From assembly GCA_903898725.1 (NCBI GenBank), contig CAIUGQ010000482.1:1-15107 (forward strand): a stretch of 15,107 nt of DNA, given 5' to 3'. Source of the stretch: an uncultured Burkholderiales bacterium (GTDB lineage Bacteria > Pseudomonadota > Gammaproteobacteria > Burkholderiales > Burkholderiaceae_E). Shown piece by piece: positions 12,740 to 15,107 of the stretch. A program made the translations under genes and the position numbers. Each line of letters begins with the position of its first letter. The stretch's first letter is position 1. The notes beneath the pieces are model-generated. The model saw only the letters and a list, made by a program, of their open reading frames with translations. It searched no databases and had not been told where the DNA came from.

Positions 12740-14413
12740 ATGGCGGTCATTATGGCCCGCACCGCACCCCCTCAGGATCATCCCGGCGCCCCGCCCGCCG
12801 CCGCCTCCGGAACCGGAGGTGGCCGCGACTTCGGTCTGCTCGCCTCGTCGCCGGGCGCGAACGCCGAGCGTCAAGCCCGTCGCGAGGATCCGGCGGCGCT
12901 GCGCGCGCTCGAGGCGCGGGTCGCCCACGACCTCGCCTGCCTGAACTACCCGCCGCCCGCCTGGGTACCGCCCTCGGTCGGACCCGACGGTGCGCCGAGG
13001 CTCGACGTGCTGGTCGCCGGCGGCGGCATGTGCGGTCAGACGGCGGCCTATGCGATGCGCCGCGACGGGCTGCACCAGGTGCGCACCATCGACGCCCGCG
13101 ACGAGGGGCTCGAGGGACCTTGGGCGACCTTCGCCCGGATGGAGATGCTGCGTTCGCCCAAGCACCTGACCGGACCCGATCTCGGCGTGCCGTCGCTGAC
13201 GTTTCGCGCCTGGTACGAGGCGCGCTTCGGTCTCGAGGCGTGGGCGAGCCTGCACAAGGTCTGGCGGCTCGACTGGCGCGACTACCTGCTCTGGGTCCGA
13301 CGGCAGGTCGGCGTCTCGGTCGACGGCGGCATCCGGCTGGTGTCGGTCGAGCCGGCGCCCGGTGGCCTCGCGCTGCGGCTGGCGGGTCCCGCCGACGACG
13401 AGCGCATCGTCCATGTCCGCAAGCTGGTGCTCGCGCTCGGGCGCGAAGGCAGCGGGCAGCCGCGACGGCCTGCGTTCCCCTCGCTGGCCGCGGAGGCCCC
13501 CGCGGCGCGCGGCCGGGTCTTCCATTCGATGGACGACGTCGACTTCGCGTCGCTCGCCGGCGCGCGGATCGGTGTCCTCGGGGTCGGCGCGTCGGCCTTC
13601 GACAATGCCGGCCTGGCGCTCGAGCACGGCGCGGCCGCGGTCACGATGTTCGCGCGGCGTGCCCGCCTGCCGCAGGTCAACAAGTCGAAGTGGACCTCGT
13701 TCATCGGCTTCTTCCGCGGCTATCCGGCGCTGCCCGACGCCGAGCGCGTGCGTTTCTACGCGCATGTCTTCGACGAGCAGGTGCCGCCGCCCTTCGAGAG
13801 CGTGCTGCGCTGCGACCGTCACCCCGCGTTCTCGCTGCGGCTGGGCGAGCCCTGGCTCGACGTCGTGCCCGATGCAAACGGGGTGACCGTGCGCACGCCG
13901 ACGGGCGAGCACCGCTTCGATGCGGTCGTCTTCGGCACCGGCTTCGACGTGAACCTGCTCGAACGGCCCGAGCTCGGCGCGCTGGCGCACGACGTGCTCG
14001 CCTGGGGGGACCGCCTGCCGCCCGACGCCAGCGCGGTCGGGGCCGAGCTCGCGCGCTTTCCGTACCTCGGCGACGGCTTCGAGCTGCAGGCCCGCGCGGG
14101 CGCCGATCCGCGCACGGCCGAGGCGCTCGGGCGCATCCACCTGTTCTCGTGGGGCAGCACGCTCAGCCACGGCGCGGTGGCGGGCGACATCCCGGGCCTG
14201 GCGATCGGCGCGACGCGCCTGTCGGCGGCGATCGTGCGCGATCTCTTCGTGGCGGACGCCGACCGCCATCACGAGCGGCTCCTCGCCCACGACGAGCAGG
14301 AACTCAGGCCGACCCGGTGGTGGGATGGGGGCCCGGGACCCGGCCCGGCAGGCACGGGCGACGCACCGGACCGGGCGGTGCCGGCCGCGGGTGCCCCGCC
14401 CGGACGAACCTAG
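12740..14413 (+). CDS. FAD-dependent monooxygenase, CzcO/FMO-like
   Basis: This 557-aa flavoprotein has two Rossmann nucleotide-binding sites. The FAD site is LDVLVAGGGMCGQTAAYAM (88-106), and the probable NADPH site is RIGVLGVGASAFDNAG (276-291). A GRVFHSMDD segment (258-266) stands where FMO and Baeyer-Villiger enzymes carry FxGxxxHxxx, and VVFGTGFDVN (396-405) matches the family ATG-type motif. The N-terminal ~85 residues (with ARVAHDLACLNYPPPAWVPP) and the Pro/Gly-rich tail (from about 529) are extra. The start at 12740 is favoured by AGG four bases upstream; an in-frame ATG at 12752 is the alternative. The substrate is unknown. It is divergent from the isomerase gene and shares its CTAG stop with the next gene. 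A role in N-heterocycle oxidation near the urate genes is only a guess. Confidence 0.85.
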   Translation: MAVIMARTAPPQDHPGAPPAAASGTGGGRDFGLLASSPGANAERQARREDPAALRALEARVAHDLACLNYPPPAWVPPSVGPDGAPRLDVLVAGGGMCGQTAAYAMRRDGLHQVRTIDARDEGLEGPWATFARMEMLRSPKHLTGPDLGVPSLTFRAWYEARFGLEAWASLHKVWRLDWRDYLLWVRRQVGVSVDGGIRLVSVEPAPGGLALRLAGPADDERIVHVRKLVLALGREGSGQPRRPAFPSLAAEAPAARGRVFHSMDDVDFASLAGARIGVLGVGASAFDNAGLALEHGAAAVTMFARRARLPQVNKSKWTSFIGFFRGYPALPDAERVRFYAHVFDEQVPPPFESVLRCDRHPAFSLRLGEPWLDVVPDANGVTVRTPTGEHRFDAVVFGTGFDVNLLERPELGALAHDVLAWGDRLPPDASAVGAELARFPYLGDGFELQARAGADPRTAEALGRIHLFSWGSTLSHGAVAGDIPGLAIGATRLSAAIVRDLFVADADRHHERLLAHDEQELRPTRWWDGGPGPGPAGTGDAPDRAVPAAGAPPGRT

Positions 14414-15107
14414 TCGATCGTCACGCCCACCTGCTTGACCACGACCGCCCAGCGGGCGCGATCGGCCTTCACCGTCTCGCGGAACTGCTGCGGCGACTCG
14501 ATGCGCACGGTGTTGCCCGAGGCGGTCAGTCGACCGGCGATCTCGGGCATCTCCAGCACCTGGCGGACCGCCGCGTTCAGGCGCTCGAGCGCCTGCGCGT
14601 CCAGGCCCTTCGGGCCGAGCAGGCCGAACCAGATGTAGCTGGTGAAGCCCGGGTAGCCGGACTCGGCGATCGTCGGCACCTCGGGCACCACCGCGACGCG
14701 CTTCGGCGTGGTCACGCCGAGCAGCCGGACCTTGCCCGCCTTCCACTGCGGCAGCACGGTCTGCACCTGGTTCATGATGCAGCAGACCTGTCCGGACAGC
14801 ACCGCGGTCATCGCCTCCGGGCCGCCCTTGTAGGGCACGTGGACGATGTCGAGCCCGGCGCGCGCGTTGAACTCGGCGAAGGCCAGGTGGGTGCCCGTGC
14901 CGTTGCCGGTCGACGCGAAGTTGTACTTGCCCGGCTCGGCCTTCACCTTCGCGACGAACTCCTGCACGGTCTTCACGTCGATGACGTCGGGGTTGATCGT
15001 CAGCACGTTCGAGACGTCGACGAGCGTGGCGACCGGGGTGAAGTCGGCCTCGACGTCGAAGGGCAGCTTGCGGTAGAGCGCGGCATTGATGGCATGCGTG
15101 CCCGAGG
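14410..15107 (-). CDS. Bug-family (TctC-like) periplasmic binding protein, 5' end missing
   Basis: The gene runs off the right edge; about 232 C-terminal residues of a usual ~325 are present, so the signal peptide is not seen. The visible start SGTHAINAALYRKLPFDVEADFTPV, then the YNFASTGNGTGTHLAFAEF and HVPYKGGPEAMTAVLSGQV segments and the VPEVPTIAESGYPGF loop are diagnostic of Bug receptors. These are extracytoplasmic solute-binding proteins that bind carboxylates or amides and are often orphaned from any transporter in Burkholderiales. A GTG at 15006 is internal, not the start. The ligand is not known. Its TAG stop overlaps the monooxygenase TAG in a shared CTAG. Confidence 0.94.
   Translation of the reverse strand, partial: SGTHAINAALYRKLPFDVEADFTPVATLVDVSNVLTINPDVIDVKTVQEFVAKVKAEPGKYNFASTGNGTGTHLAFAEFNARAGLDIVHVPYKGGPEAMTAVLSGQVCCIMNQVQTVLPQWKAGKVRLLGVTTPKRVAVVPEVPTIAESGYPGFTSYIWFGLLGPKGLDAQALERLNAAVRQVLEMPEIAGRLTASGNTVRIESPQQFRETVKADRARWAVVVKQVGVTID

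Noticed and set aside
1..15107. tRNA, rRNA, CRISPR arrays, insertion sequences, integrase or toxin-antitoxin genes
   Set aside because: No cloverleaf, spaced repeats, terminal repeats or matching proteins were seen on either strand.

Overview
The window is very GC-rich (roughly 70% by eye) and reads as chromosomal DNA of a betaproteobacterium of the Burkholderiales type. The evidence is a Bug-type (tripartite tricarboxylate transporter) binding protein, a membrane-bound urate oxidase of the PuuD type with a fused cytochrome c domain, a family III CoA-transferase beside an ABC uptake operon, and codon use with G or C in nearly every third position. No tRNA, rRNA, CRISPR array, insertion sequence or phage gene was seen.

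Layout from left to right. (1) The C-terminal end of an outer-membrane beta-barrel protein, probably a Tsx-like channel, on the + strand (1-398). (2) A long minus-strand block at 523-5126. Read in its direction of transcription it holds a promoter, a short leader ORF, a CaiB/BaiF CoA-transferase, a 182-bp gap with two hairpins, and then a tightly packed ABC operon (binding protein, ATPase, permease). The operon ends in a CMP/dCMP-type deaminase whose GTG start overlaps the permease stop. (3) A 697-residue lipoprotein of unknown function on the minus strand (5273-7366) with a good terminator, facing away from (4) a NarL-type response regulator and a 7TM-type sensor kinase on the + strand (7704-10309), with a 337-bp gap between them. 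(5) A minus-strand urate-degradation pair, 5-hydroxyisourate hydrolase followed by PuuD urate oxidase (10348-11902). (6) A minus-strand DsbA-fold isomerase (HCCA isomerase family) and a divergent + strand FAD monooxygenase, with start codons only 18 bp apart (12086-14413). (7) The C-terminal two-thirds or so of a Bug-type binding protein on the minus strand, running off the right edge; its stop codon shares a CTAG with the monooxygenase stop.

A common theme can be inferred. An outer-membrane channel of possible nucleoside type, an ABC importer coupled to a nucleobase-type deaminase, and the two enzymes urate to 5-hydroxyisourate to OHCU together suggest uptake and breakdown of purines or related nitrogen heterocycles. 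The next enzyme (OHCU decarboxylase), allantoinase and xanthine dehydrogenase are not in this window. The CoA-transferase, kinase/regulator pair, lipoprotein and monooxygenase cannot be tied firmly to that theme.

I did not find a clearly new multi-gene system. The items most worth a second look are the leader ORF overlapping the CoA-transferase start, the paired inverted repeats ahead of the ABC operon, the transporter-deaminase coupling, and the uncharacterised lipoprotein opposite the two-component system.
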